DNA of 64,000 nucleotides from Lentibacillus sp. Marseille-P4043 (GCF_900258515.1 NZ_LT984884.1:1010245-1074244), one strand, 5' to 3'. Positions 54,217-63,088 are shown, counted from the stretch's first letter. A program made the numbers and translations. Notes: generated from the sequence alone by a model not told the origin.

Positions 54217-55860
54217 TTAGTCCTTTTTATCAGGATGCTTATCTTGCAATGCTTCTAATGCTGAACGCTCTTTGTTGCGACGTCGGATCCGTTCTAAGAT
54301 TTCTCGACGATTAATATGGATTGTAGGTGGCTCATAGTCTTGAGAAGCTTTGATATCACTATTGGACGCTTTCATAAATGACCAGGCAAGTAGCAACATA
54401 ATAAAGATTACAGGGAATCCAGCAACAATACTTGCGGTTTGCAACGTCTCTAAGTCGCCAACGAACATTAATACGAATGGCAATAGACACAAAGTAAATG
54501 CCCAAAACAAGCGATTCCAGCGTAATGGCTCTGATTGAACTTCCTTTTGCACGACTGCGGCCAGAATATAGGATGATGAATCAAATGTTGTCGCTAAGAA
54601 AATAATCGCAAGCACTGTAAATACAGCGACCATCATCGTAGCCAGTGGTAGTTGGTGGAGAATTTCTATAATCGCGGCTGGTGCACCATTCTCATTCATA
54701 AAACCTATGACATCAAAGTCACCGGTTAATTGCAGATAAAGCCCAAAGTTACCCATAATACCAAAGAATAGGATGCAGCCTAACGTGCCGTAAATCATTG
54801 TCCCGAGCACCATTTCCCTGATGGTTCGTCCACGTGAAATACGTGCAACAAATAGGCCGACAAATGGTGCATAAACGACCCACCATGCCCAATAGAAGAT
54901 GGTCCAAGATTCCGGGAATTTAGTCTCCGTAAATCCTGCTAGGTTACCAAAAGGTTCTAACCATGTCGCCATATGAAAAAAGTTATCCACGATGGTACCA
55001 ATACTTGTGAACGTTGTTTCGCTAATAAACAATGTTGGTCCGAAGAGGAAAATAAAAGCTAGTACAAAGATAGCAAGCCATAGATTGACATCACTCAAAA
55101 TTTTAATTCCTCGATTCAATCCGGAATAAGCGCTTATGGCAAATATCAATGTACAAAGCAGCATAATTCCTCCGTTTAACCCGATTGTTAGCGGTATTCC
55201 AGTTAAATCGTGGACACCTTCAGCAATCATTGGAGTACCTAGCGCAAGCGTTGTACCCGCTCCGCCCATTAGTCCGAACATGAAGAGTACATCAATGATC
55301 ACCCCGAGTGGTCCGTCAACTAGACGACCTAACACAGGTCTGACAGCTTCACTAATTTTAAGCACTGGCTTTTTTCGAACGTAATAGAAATAAGCAATTG
55401 GCAGTGCTGGTAATGTATATATTGCCCAGGCAATCGGTCCCCAGTGAAACATTCCATAGGATGACGCCCATGCCACAGCTTCATTTGATTCTGGCGTAAT
55501 ACCAAACGGTGGCCCTTGATAGTAATAGGCCCATTCAATCATACCCCAATAAAGAATACTCGAGCCGATTCCAGCAGCAAATAACATCGCAGCCCAGGAA
55601 AAGGTGCCAAATTCTTTTTTCTCATCTTCATTTCCAAGTTTTACGTGTCCATTTTTACTAAAAGCAACAAATAATAAAAACGCAAAAGCCGCTAGCCCAA
55701 CTAACAAATATAGAACACCAAAGTTTCCTGTCATAAAATCATTCGCAATATTGACGACTTCCTTTCCTTTTTCAGGAAATACCATTAGAGGTACGGAAAC
55801 ACCAAGAATAAGAATCAATGCTCCTATAAAAGTAGGCCAATCAATTAGCTTAGGTTTCAT
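54217..55860 (-). CDS. BCCT-family carnitine/betaine/choline transporter
   Basis: A 547-residue BCCT carrier with twelve helices, basic C-terminal tail (RREILERIRRRNKERSALEA). LYWGMIEWAYYYQ and ESWTIFYWAWWVVYAPFVGL contain the tryptophan box that binds trimethylammonium groups; MGGAGTTLALGTP occupies the TM unwound segment. It is divergent from the carnitine catabolic operon across a shared regulatory region, so carnitine is the likely substrate; betaine or choline remain possible. Confidence 0.88.
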   Translation of the reverse strand: MKPKLIDWPTFIGALILILGVSVPLMVFPEKGKEVVNIANDFMTGNFGVLYLLVGLAAFAFLLFVAFSKNGHVKLGNEDEKKEFGTFSWAAMLFAAGIGSSILYWGMIEWAYYYQGPPFGITPESNEAVAWASSYGMFHWGPIAWAIYTLPALPIAYFYYVRKKPVLKISEAVRPVLGRLVDGPLGVIIDVLFMFGLMGGAGTTLALGTPMIAEGVHDLTGIPLTIGLNGGIMLLCTLIFAISAYSGLNRGIKILSDVNLWLAIFVLAFIFLFGPTLFISETTFTSIGTIVDNFFHMATWLEPFGNLAGFTETKFPESWTIFYWAWWVVYAPFVGLFVARISRGRTIREMVLGTMIYGTLGCILFFGIMGNFGLYLQLTGDFDVIGFMNENGAPAAIIEILHQLPLATMMVAVFTVLAIIFLATTFDSSSYILAAVVQKEVQSEPLRWNRLFWAFTLCLLPFVLMFVGDLETLQTASIVAGFPVIFIMLLLAWSFMKASNSDIKASQDYEPPTIHINRREILERIRRRNKERSALEALQDKHPDKKD

Positions 55861-55907
55861 CTATGCTCAGTCCTTTCTTGCATAGCTTTTCTTGAAGTCG
55901 CCAAGTT

Positions 55908-56006
55908 ATACGTGGGACATGGGGACAGGTTAGTTGTACCAGTTGAATTCTCAGGCTTCATAAGGGATGGCGCGTGGGACAAGGGACCTGTCCCCATGTC
56001 CCGTAT
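55908..56006. repeat. REP-like palindrome copy 3, inside the BCCT/gbsR-like divergent promoter region
   Basis: GTGGGACATGGGGACAGG on the left and CCTGTCCCCATGTCCC on the right, with short outer TATACG/CGTATA pairing. The loop differs from the other copies. It sits directly beside the 15-bp dyad operator. Confidence 0.9.
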
Positions 56007-56041
56007 AAACTTTATAAAATATTTTATTTATAAAGTTTATA
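56004..56041. promoter_or_regulatory. Candidate operator of the GbsR-like regulator
   Basis: TATAAACTTTATAAA and its exact complement are separated by 8 bp, giving a perfect 15-bp-arm dyad 115 nt before the regulator gene and 144 nt before the BCCT gene. Position between the divergent units suggests control of both. Confidence 0.7.
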
Positions 56042-56155
56042 TTGGTATTGCTTTGATTTTCTAGTAAAAACGCAAAAATGCTAGGTGAAATGCTGTTTTG
56101 GTTACAATTATTTCTGTGTTACATTTTTAACAGGATAGAAAAAGGGAGATAGTTT

Positions 56156-56713
56156 ATGGCTGATGAGAAGAGTAAAATCACCGATATGAAAACACAATTT
56201 ATCGATAAGATCGCGGACAATATGAATTCATTTGGCGTTTCTACGAGTGTTGGACGGGTTTTGGGAATTATTTATATGGAACGCGCTCCGATGACATTGG
56301 ATGAATTGTCAGCCGAAACGGGTATGAGTAAAACACGTATGAGTCAAGTTGTTCGCGAAATGATTGATTTGAATATCGCTGAGCGGGTTTTTCGTAAAGG
56401 CGTCCGTAAAGATTTGTACCAAGTTGAGCAGGATTACTATCAAACATTCATATCCTTGTTTACGTCTACATGGCAAAAGGCAATCAACAAAAGCAAACAT
56501 TTTGAGAAAAATTTAAAAGTAAAACTCGAGACGTTGCAAAATGAACGTGATCTATCTAAGGAAGATGAACAAACAGTTAATGAGATTTTAAAAGAGATCC
56601 GCGAATGGATGGATTATTACGACTGGATCCGCCGCTTAACGGAGTTTTTCGAGAGTGGAGAGATTTTTAATTATGTACCAAAACATATAAGTGAAAAAGA
56701 CTGGGGGAACTAA
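56156..56713 (+). CDS. GbsR-type MarR-like regulator
   Basis: A 185-residue protein. The winged helix (MTLDELSAETGMSKTRMSQV, RVFRKGVRKDLYQVEQDYY) and C-terminal helices match the GbsR/OpcR family, which in B. subtilis represses choline uptake and betaine synthesis genes and senses choline or betaine. Here it leads an operon for carnitine breakdown (3-nt gap to cdhC), so carnitine or an intermediate may be the ligand. Confidence 0.85.
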   Translation: MADEKSKITDMKTQFIDKIADNMNSFGVSTSVGRVLGIIYMERAPMTLDELSAETGMSKTRMSQVVREMIDLNIAERVFRKGVRKDLYQVEQDYYQTFISLFTSTWQKAINKSKHFEKNLKVKLETLQNERDLSKEDEQTVNEILKEIREWMDYYDWIRRLTEFFESGEIFNYVPKHISEKDWGN

Positions 56714-56716
56714 TCA

Positions 56717-57610
56717 ATGAGTAATAAAGTCATTCTATCTTGTGCTGTAACCGGAGCAGGAGATACAACAGCAAAAAGTCCACATATACCTGTAACACCA
56801 AAGGAAATTGCCGATTCAGCAATTAAGGCGGCAAAGGCAGGAGCAACGATTGCCCACTTGCATGTGCGTGATCCAAAGACAGGTAAATTGAGCCATGATG
56901 TCAATTTATTTAAAGAAGCGGTGGAGCGTATTCGCGAGGCTGATACAGATGTGATTATTAATATTACTGCTGGTGGTGGCGGTGATTGGATACCAAGTGA
57001 TGCTGATCCGACAACAGGTGGAGAGGGCACTGATATGCAAACACCTGAAGAGCGCCACGAACCTGTTGGGATGCTACTTCCGGAAATTTGTACATTGGAT
57101 TGTGGTAGTGTTAACTTTGGCAATCAGGTGTACGTTAGCCCGACAGATTGGTTGCGCAGACAGGCAAAATTAATTCAAGATGCCGGCGTAAAACCAGAAC
57201 TTGAATGCTTTGACACCGGACATATACGTTTTGCTAACCAATTAGTGAAGGAAGGCTTAATTGATGGTGATCCACTATTCCAATTTTGCCTAGGTATTCC
57301 ATGGGGTGCTGACGCTGATGCAGAAACGCTTGCATATATGAGAAGCCGAATTCCAGAAAATGCAAATTGGGCTGCGTTTGGCATTGGTCGGATGCAAATG
57401 CCAATGGTTGCTCAGTCCGTATTACAAGGCGGAAATGCCAGAGTCGGCTTAGAAGATAATATTTACTTGAAAAAAGGAACATTGGCAACGAACGAACAAC
57501 TTGTTGATAAAGCAGTTGGCATTGTGCAAAGTTTAGGCACAGATGTAATGTCACCAGCAGAAGCACGTGCATTTTTAAATTTACGGAACCCAAATGGAGA
57601 GGCGGAATAA
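56717..57610 (+). CDS. cdhC: 3-Dehydrocarnitine cleavage enzyme (BKACE/DUF849 family)
   Basis: A 297-residue zinc TIM barrel of the beta-keto acid cleavage family. [16 protein letters not shown] carries the zinc-binding His-x-His, LECFDTGHI a further ligand region. With acetyl-CoA it should split 3-dehydrocarnitine to betainyl-CoA and acetoacetate. Order cdhC-cdhA-cdhB matches the caiX-cdhCAB-hocS cluster described in Pseudomonas aeruginosa, which supports the substrate. GGGGG precedes the ATG. Confidence 0.88.
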   Translation: MSNKVILSCAVTGAGDTTAKSPHIPVTPKEIADSAIKAAKAGATIAHLHVRDPKTGKLSHDVNLFKEAVERIREADTDVIINITAGGGGDWIPSDADPTTGGEGTDMQTPEERHEPVGMLLPEICTLDCGSVNFGNQVYVSPTDWLRRQAKLIQDAGVKPELECFDTGHIRFANQLVKEGLIDGDPLFQFCLGIPWGADADAETLAYMRSRIPENANWAAFGIGRMQMPMVAQSVLQGGNARVGLEDNIYLKKGTLATNEQLVDKAVGIVQSLGTDVMSPAEARAFLNLRNPNGEAE

Positions 57611-57611
57611 C

Positions 57612-58586
57612 ATGACAGGGCAAGATTCATCACAGATTAAAAACATCACAGTCGTAGGTACAGGAGTAATTGGAAATGGCTGGATCACACGTTTTTTAGC
57701 AAATGGTTATCAGGTTACAGCATCAGATCCAGATCCATCAGCTGAAGAACGCACACGTCAAGCAGTGAAGGAAGCATGGCCAGCAATGGAGAAAGTTGGA
57801 CTTGCTGAAGGGGCCTCACAGGATAATTTGTTTTTTGAAAAAGATTTACAGACAGCATTGAGTAGTGCAGATTTTGTACAGGAGAATGTGCCAGAGCGAG
57901 AACCATTGAAGCGAAGTGTGATTGCGGAAATTGATCAATATGCACCAAAAGAAACCGTTATTGCATCGAGTACTTCCGGTATTTTACCTAGTACGCTGCA
58001 GGCTGACTGTACGGAGCATCCGGAGCGTGTGATCGTAGCACATCCATTTAATCCAGTTTACTTAATGCCACTTGTTGAATTGGTTGGTGGTAAGGATACG
58101 GATGATAAGTTCGTCCAAAAGGCAGAGGCATTTTACAGTGGTGTGAACATGAAGCCGTTGATCGTTCGTCAGGAAATAGAAGGACATGTCGCTGATCGTT
58201 TGATGGAAGCAATCTGGCGTGAAGCACTTCATATCGTGAATGATGGTGTAGCAACGACAGAAGAAGTAGATGCATCTATTGTATATGGACCAGGATTGCG
58301 CTGGGCTTTAATGGGACCATTCTTAACCTTGCACATGGGTGGCGGTAAAGCCGGAATGAGGCATTTGTTAGAACAATTTGGCCCTGCATTAAAACTCCCT
58401 TGGACAAAGCTAGAGGCACCGGAATTAACCGACGAATTGGCGGAGAAGGTTATTACCGGTTGTGAAGCGCAAACAGCTGGCACAAACATGGATGAGCTAG
58501 AACAGCGCCGCGACCAATTCTTAATTGAACTACAAGAATTGTTGGAAAAATACTGGCCAGCAGCTAATTTGAATGGAAAACTTTAA
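57612..58586 (+). CDS. cdhA: L-carnitine 3-dehydrogenase
   Basis: A 324-residue 3-hydroxyacyl-CoA dehydrogenase-fold enzyme. VVGTGVIGNGWITRFLANGY is the NAD-binding motif; VIVAHPFNPVYLMPLVELVG holds the catalytic His, and VADRLMEAIWREALHIVNDG the dimer core. It oxidises L-carnitine to 3-dehydrocarnitine with NAD+. ATG 57612 begins one base after the cdhC stop, with GGAGAGGCGG upstream; the frame from 57594 is rejected. Confidence 0.9.
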   Translation: MTGQDSSQIKNITVVGTGVIGNGWITRFLANGYQVTASDPDPSAEERTRQAVKEAWPAMEKVGLAEGASQDNLFFEKDLQTALSSADFVQENVPEREPLKRSVIAEIDQYAPKETVIASSTSGILPSTLQADCTEHPERVIVAHPFNPVYLMPLVELVGGKDTDDKFVQKAEAFYSGVNMKPLIVRQEIEGHVADRLMEAIWREALHIVNDGVATTEEVDASIVYGPGLRWALMGPFLTLHMGGGKAGMRHLLEQFGPALKLPWTKLEAPELTDELAEKVITGCEAQTAGTNMDELEQRRDQFLIELQELLEKYWPAANLNGKL

Positions 58587-58596
58587 GTAGGTGTTT

Positions 58597-58626
58597 CAAG
58601 GGGGCGGGGACTCACTCCCCCCTTGG
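58597..58626 (+). other. GC-rich intercistronic hairpin between cdhA and cdhB
   Basis: CAAGGGGGCGGGG and CCCCCCTTG can pair around ACTCACT. There is no T run, so it is more likely an mRNA stability or partial attenuation element than a terminator. Confidence 0.5.
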
Positions 58627-58650
58627 ACATTGTCTATAGAGAAGGATGTG

Positions 58651-59133
58651 ATGTTTTTGACGACCGGAAAAGTAATTATAAAAGACCATGTCCACAAAGA
58701 GTGGATTGACTATAACGGCCACATGAACGATGCTGAGTATGTTCGTGCCTTCAGCTTGGGAGTCGACAGCTTCATGAGATTAATCGGCATTGACGAGGCT
58801 TTTCGTGAAGAGCAAAACTATACCATGTTCACAATGGAAAATCATGTGTGCTACTTGGCAGAAATGAAGCTGGACGAGCCATTTGAAATTTGTGTACAAC
58901 TGCTTGACTATGATGCTAAGCGCACACACGTATTTTTTGAATTATATGGTGAAGATGGTAAACGCGCTGCAACCAGTGAACAAATGTTAATGGGAATCGA
59001 CCAAAATACCGGAAGACCAGCACCATTTACCGATGACGTTTTTGCTAAGGTGAAGGAGCTTGCTGAAAATTATACACCTGAAGTGAAACCGGAAGAAGCT
59101 GGACGTGTAATTGGAATAAGGCGGAAGAAATAG
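58651..59133 (+). CDS. cdhB: Betainyl-CoA thioesterase (hotdog fold)
   Basis: A 160-residue 4-hydroxybenzoyl-CoA thioesterase-type protein: EWIDYNGHMNDAEYVRAFSL holds the catalytic Asp region, FEICVQLLDYDAKRTHVFFE the central strand. It should release glycine betaine from betainyl-CoA, completing carnitine-to-betaine conversion. ATG 58651 and TTG 58657 share the AAGGATGTG site; the ORF from 58591 reads through the hairpin and is rejected. Confidence 0.85.
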   Translation: MFLTTGKVIIKDHVHKEWIDYNGHMNDAEYVRAFSLGVDSFMRLIGIDEAFREEQNYTMFTMENHVCYLAEMKLDEPFEICVQLLDYDAKRTHVFFELYGEDGKRAATSEQMLMGIDQNTGRPAPFTDDVFAKVKELAENYTPEVKPEEAGRVIGIRRKK

Positions 59134-59215
59134 TTAAGAAGAGACGCTACTTTAGGTGGCGTCTCTTTTGGGTTGGACTGGGAGCGTTGCCTCGTGGTTA
59201 GCGCTAGATTTGGCC

Positions 59216-60130
59216 CCGGGAGCGAGAACATCGGCCCGAGAACGAGAACATCAGCCCGAAAACGAGAACATCAGCCCGAAAACGAGAACATCAGCCCGAG
59301 CGCGAGAACATCAGCCCGAGAACGGAAACATCAGCCCGAGAGCAGAAACATCGTCCCGAGAGCGGAAACATCGTCCCGAGAGCGGAAACATCGTCCCGAG
59401 CGCAGAAACATCGGCGCGAGAGCGGAAACATCGTCCCGAGCAGAGAAACATCAACCCGAGAGCAGAAACATCGGCGGGAGAGCAGGAAACATCAGCCCGA
59501 GAGCAGAAACATCGGCGCGAGAGCAGAAACATCGGCCGGAGGACGGAAACATCGTCCCGAGAGCAGAAACATCGTCCGGAGAGCGAGAACATCGTCCCGA
59601 GCAGAGAAACATCGTCCCGAGAGCAGAAACATCGGCGCGAGAGCGAAAACATCGGCCCGAATGCGAGAACATCGGCCCGAGAGCGAGAACATCAGCCCGA
59701 GAGCAAGAACATCGTCCCGAGAGCGAAAACATCAGCCCGAGAGCAAAAACATCAGCCCGAGAGCAGAATCATCAGCCCGATAGCAGAAACATCGGCGCGA
59801 AAGCAGAAACATCGTCCCGAGAGCAGAAACATCGTCCGGAGAGCGAGAACATCGTCCCGAGCAGAGAAACATCGTCCCGAGAGCGGAAACATCGACCACG
59901 AGAGCGGAAACATCGTCCCGAAAGCAGAAACATCGGCCGGAGAGCAGAAACATCGTCCCGAGCGCAGAAACATCAGCCCGAGAGCAGAAACATCGGCGCG
60001 AGAGCAGAAACATCGGCCGGAGAACGGAAACATCGTCCCGAGAGCAGAAACATCGTCCGGAGAGCGAGAACATCGTCCCGAGCAAGAAAACATCGATCGG
60101 TGAGCGAAAACATCAGCCCGAGCACGACAC
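59216..60130. repeat. Minisatellite array E: about 45 units of 20 bp
   Basis: The unit is ACATCGTCCCGAGAGCGGAA with variants at positions 6-8 (GGC, AGC, GTC), 10-11 and 15-18. A multi-unit block containing GGCCGGAGGACGG-, GTCCGGAGAGCGAGA and GTCCCGAGCAGAGAA recurs near 59.53, 59.80 and 60.01 kb, showing higher-order duplications. Long ORFs on both strands are repeat artefacts. It separates cdhB from the convergent gene at 60175. Confidence 0.96.
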
Positions 60131-60174
60131 ACGCATCAACCCAAGGACGTGGAAACCGCCCTCACTCTCATCTT

Positions 60175-61440
60175 CTACATCTCATCCAACAAAATAACCT
60201 CACCATTTATAGCATTTATGCCGTACGCACAATCAATTTTGCCGCACAGAATATAGTTCATCTCATCTTCATCAAAGACATAAACAGGCATTACTTCAAC
60301 ATGGTTGCGAAGTTTTTGATAAGCGTCATCTTCTGTAATGCTTGCTGTTTCGGCGGCTTGGAACTGTTTGAACATATCGAATATCACATTATTGTCAATG
60401 TAATTTAGTACTTTATATTGATCGTTACTGATGATAAGCCGTAGTTTTCGCTGAAGCACACGGTTATCCGCTATTGTCGGTTTTAATTCTGCAATAATAT
60501 AACCATTTTCACGAAGCAACCCTTTTAATGCCCATTTTCCACTGTCGTCTGGATACACGCTTCGCATAAAGCGTAATGCTTCATCTTTACATTTTTCCTG
60601 TTCTGACGCTGTGATAGGAAATGTGTCAGGATGTGGTTGGTTTGCTAAAGCTTGTTCCTCGGATGTTTCAACAGATAAGTCAATTTCCACGCGATGGAAT
60701 GGCTCATCGATTGGCTTGTCCCATTCTAAAACTACTTCATTATCAGTGGAAAAACCTTGATGCAAGATTGGCTCAAATGGTAGCGTTCTTGTGCCATCAT
60801 TTGAAACAAAAAGTTCTTCCAATCCATAAACAGACAACCATTTTTCCTCTGCTTCTAATGGCACTTCAATTAATTTACATTGTTCACTGGCAATCTTATT
60901 AACTTTTTCAGGTGTAAGTGAAAAAGGCTCCCATTTCACTTGATCCTCCTCGGGAAATACTCCGTCAATAGAAAATGATGTAAGTTGGCTTTCGTCATTA
61001 AATTCAATTTCAATCGAGCCAGATGGATAAACAGGGATATTATCTACCACGGCCTGGAAGCTATACGCACCATCTTCGTCTGATAAAAGCTGGAATTGGC
61101 GACCGTATTGCAAGTCGGTCAATTCTTCAATCCACTCGATTACATTTTCTTCATCCATCATTGAAAACCCGCCATCAACGGCAAATGATTTTTCATGAAC
61201 AAATACAATTCGTTTAATTGCCTTTGTATGGATATCCATATCAATCACAGCGGTCCCGGGAGGATTATAATCTTCAGCAACTTGTTCACTATCGTTCGGA
61301 ATCCATTCCATTGATAGTAGATAAGTTGTTTTATGAAGGTTGTTTGTTTCATAGAAAATATGATGTCTTTTTAAGTGGTAATTTTCTAAGCCAAACTTCT
61401 CACTTGTATAAGCTGATAATTCCTTGATTCGCTCGTTCAT
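60175..61440 (-). CDS. Large cytosolic protein with PepSY/YcdB-like domains (DUF4901-type)
   Basis: A 421-residue acidic protein without signal peptide. Two segments resemble YcdB/YcdC repeats: LTPEKVNKIASEQCKLIEVP and ITEDDAYQKLRNHVEVMPVY, each a helix followed by strands, ending in YGINAINGEVILLDEM. The family assignment is tentative and the function unknown. Its 3' end abuts array E. Confidence 0.6.
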   Translation of the reverse strand: MNERIKELSAYTSEKFGLENYHLKRHHIFYETNNLHKTTYLLSMEWIPNDSEQVAEDYNPPGTAVIDMDIHTKAIKRIVFVHEKSFAVDGGFSMMDEENVIEWIEELTDLQYGRQFQLLSDEDGAYSFQAVVDNIPVYPSGSIEIEFNDESQLTSFSIDGVFPEEDQVKWEPFSLTPEKVNKIASEQCKLIEVPLEAEEKWLSVYGLEELFVSNDGTRTLPFEPILHQGFSTDNEVVLEWDKPIDEPFHRVEIDLSVETSEEQALANQPHPDTFPITASEQEKCKDEALRFMRSVYPDDSGKWALKGLLRENGYIIAELKPTIADNRVLQRKLRLIISNDQYKVLNYIDNNVIFDMFKQFQAAETASITEDDAYQKLRNHVEVMPVYVFDEDEMNYILCGKIDCAYGINAINGEVILLDEM

Positions 61441-61500
61441 AGATAAAACCTCACTTCTAAATGATTTACACCCAGTATAACAAAAATTTTTAAAAAACCC

Positions 61501-61531
61501 TTTACTTTTCCGTAACGTGAACGTTTATAGT
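61501..61531 (+). promoter_or_regulatory. MerR-type promoter with 19-bp spacer and central dyad
   Basis: TTTACT (61501-61506) and TATAGT (61526-61531) are 19 bp apart, the overlong spacing typical of MerR activation. AACGT-GA-ACGTT (61514-61525) is a perfect dyad in the spacer. The regulated gene starts 23 nt on and is itself the MerR protein. Confidence 0.75.
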
Positions 61532-61553
61532 GTAGGAGAAGGGGGATGGTGAT

Positions 61554-62585
61554 ATGCATATTAAAGAGGTTGCAAAACAACTGAACACGACACCGAGGTC
61601 CATCCGGTTTTATGAGGAAAAGGGTCTGATTTCACCTGTAAAAGCTTCAGAAAACGAGTACCGTTTGTTCACGGAAAAGGATGTAATGCGGCTTAGCACG
61701 ATTTTGGCATTAAGAGAAATTGGTGTGCCGGTTAACGCTATTCGTGAAATCTTAGAAAACCAAGATATGAGTATGCGACAATATCTAGATGTCCAACGTT
61801 CAGCCTTGTTTGAAAAGTGGATAGAAATGAAAGACATGATTGAGACAATTGATCGAATGCTGGATACAGACAAAGAAAATATTACAGAGAATATTTACGC
61901 ACTGTCACAGCACTTAAAGGCAATGAAAAATATTCGAAAAGGCTGGAAAGATAAATGGAATTTTGACAAGCAAGCAGCGGATTATGACCAAAACATTAAA
62001 ATGCATGGGTACCGCTTTAATGTTCATCAGGATTATGAAAATGCATTGGCAAAAGCAACTGAAACTATTCAACTAGAACGTGGGGATAGCTGTTTAGATA
62101 TTGGAATTGGAACAGGAAATTTGGGCTCGCGCTTTCTGAAAGAGGATGTACATGTAATTGGGGTTGATCAATCAGAGGAAATGCTGAAAAGGTGCGGTGA
62201 AAAGCATCCAGATATTGAGTTGCGAAAAGGGCATTTTTTGGCACTCCCACTATTAGATAATCAGGTAGAGGGAGCAATCTCCAGTTATGCGCTGCATCAC
62301 ATTCGTGATGAGGAAAAGCTGCTTGCACTAGCGGAAATGAATCGTGTGGTGAAAGCTAACGGGCAGGTATGCATTGTTGATTTGATGTTTTTAAACGACC
62401 AACATCGTGAACGGGTATTGAATGCATTTCATGAGGCGGGAAATAGTGAGGCTGTAGATGCTATAAATGATGAATTTTACGCAGACAGATCAGCACTTGT
62501 AGATTGGTTCGAAATGCACAATTATCATGTGGAAACCTATTCATTCAATAATATTTTGAGTATGGTGTATGCGGTAAAAAGATAG
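61554..62585 (+). CDS. MerR regulator fused to a class I SAM methyltransferase
   Basis: A 343-residue fusion. Residues 1-about 120: MerR HTH (KEVAKQLNTTPRSIRFYEEK, GLISPVKASENEYRLF) and dimerisation coiled coil. Residues about 145-343: methyltransferase with SAM motif CLDIGIGTGNLGSRFL, acidic IGVDQSEEM, and ALHHIRDEEKLLALAEMNRV. The C-terminal domain resembles YrrT-type methyltransferases. The regulator may sense SAM or the methylated substrate, or detoxify its own inducer; both are inference. Confidence 0.85.
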   Translation: MHIKEVAKQLNTTPRSIRFYEEKGLISPVKASENEYRLFTEKDVMRLSTILALREIGVPVNAIREILENQDMSMRQYLDVQRSALFEKWIEMKDMIETIDRMLDTDKENITENIYALSQHLKAMKNIRKGWKDKWNFDKQAADYDQNIKMHGYRFNVHQDYENALAKATETIQLERGDSCLDIGIGTGNLGSRFLKEDVHVIGVDQSEEMLKRCGEKHPDIELRKGHFLALPLLDNQVEGAISSYALHHIRDEEKLLALAEMNRVVKANGQVCIVDLMFLNDQHRERVLNAFHEAGNSEAVDAINDEFYADRSALVDWFEMHNYHVETYSFNNILSMVYAVKR

Positions 62586-62599
62586 GAGGGGAGTAAAAT

Positions 62600-63088
62600 T
62601 TGGGGTCCAATCATGAAGAAATTGCTTTAGATTTTCATAATCAAAAATATGCAGCCGATTTAGTGCATTATAGCTTGCTAAAGGATCAACTAAACTATAC
62701 GGCTCACCCGCTGGATGCAATCGAGAAATGCAGTTGCGATGTGGAACGATATCCTATTGTTATACAATATCATCGCATTCCCGTAGGCTTTTTCGTATTG
62801 CATGACAGGGGTGGTTTTCCAAAATATAGTAATAATGAAAATGCTATATTGCTAAGGGCCTATTCTGTTGATAGTCGTTATCAAGGAAAGGGTATTGCAA
62901 AAGAGTCGTTAAAACTACTACCATTCTTTATAAAAAATTATTTCCCGGGAAAAGATGAAATTGTGCTTGCAGTGAATCACAATAATACACATGCACAAAT
63001 GGTATATAAGAAATGCGGGTTCAGAGATAATGGTGGTCGAGTAATGGGGAGGAAAGGTGAACAATTTGTTTTTGGAAAGATGATATAG
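62600..63088 (+). CDS. GNAT-family N-acetyltransferase
   Basis: A 162-residue GNAT. SVDSRYQGKGIAKESLKLL is the acetyl-CoA pyrophosphate loop (R/Q-x-x-G-x-G/A), and NHNNTHAQMVYKKCGFRDNG the C-terminal strand-helix. It starts at TTG 62600 with AGGAGGGGAG and lies 14 nt after the MerR-methyltransferase gene, so the two are co-transcribed. Confidence 0.85.
   Translation: MGSNHEEIALDFHNQKYAADLVHYSLLKDQLNYTAHPLDAIEKCSCDVERYPIVIQYHRIPVGFFVLHDRGGFPKYSNNENAILLRAYSVDSRYQGKGIAKESLKLLPFFIKNYFPGKDEIVLAVNHNNTHAQMVYKKCGFRDNGGRVMGRKGEQFVFGKMI

Noticed and set aside
5197..60130. The arrays as CRISPR loci
   Set aside because: Units are contiguous with no unique spacers, unit length is 20-21 bp, and no cas genes are present.
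59156..60408. ORFs of 315 and 411 codons rich in Arg, Glu, His and Pro
   Set aside because: Frames through the 20-bp array; overlapping ORFs exist on both strands and the sequence has only repeat periodicity.
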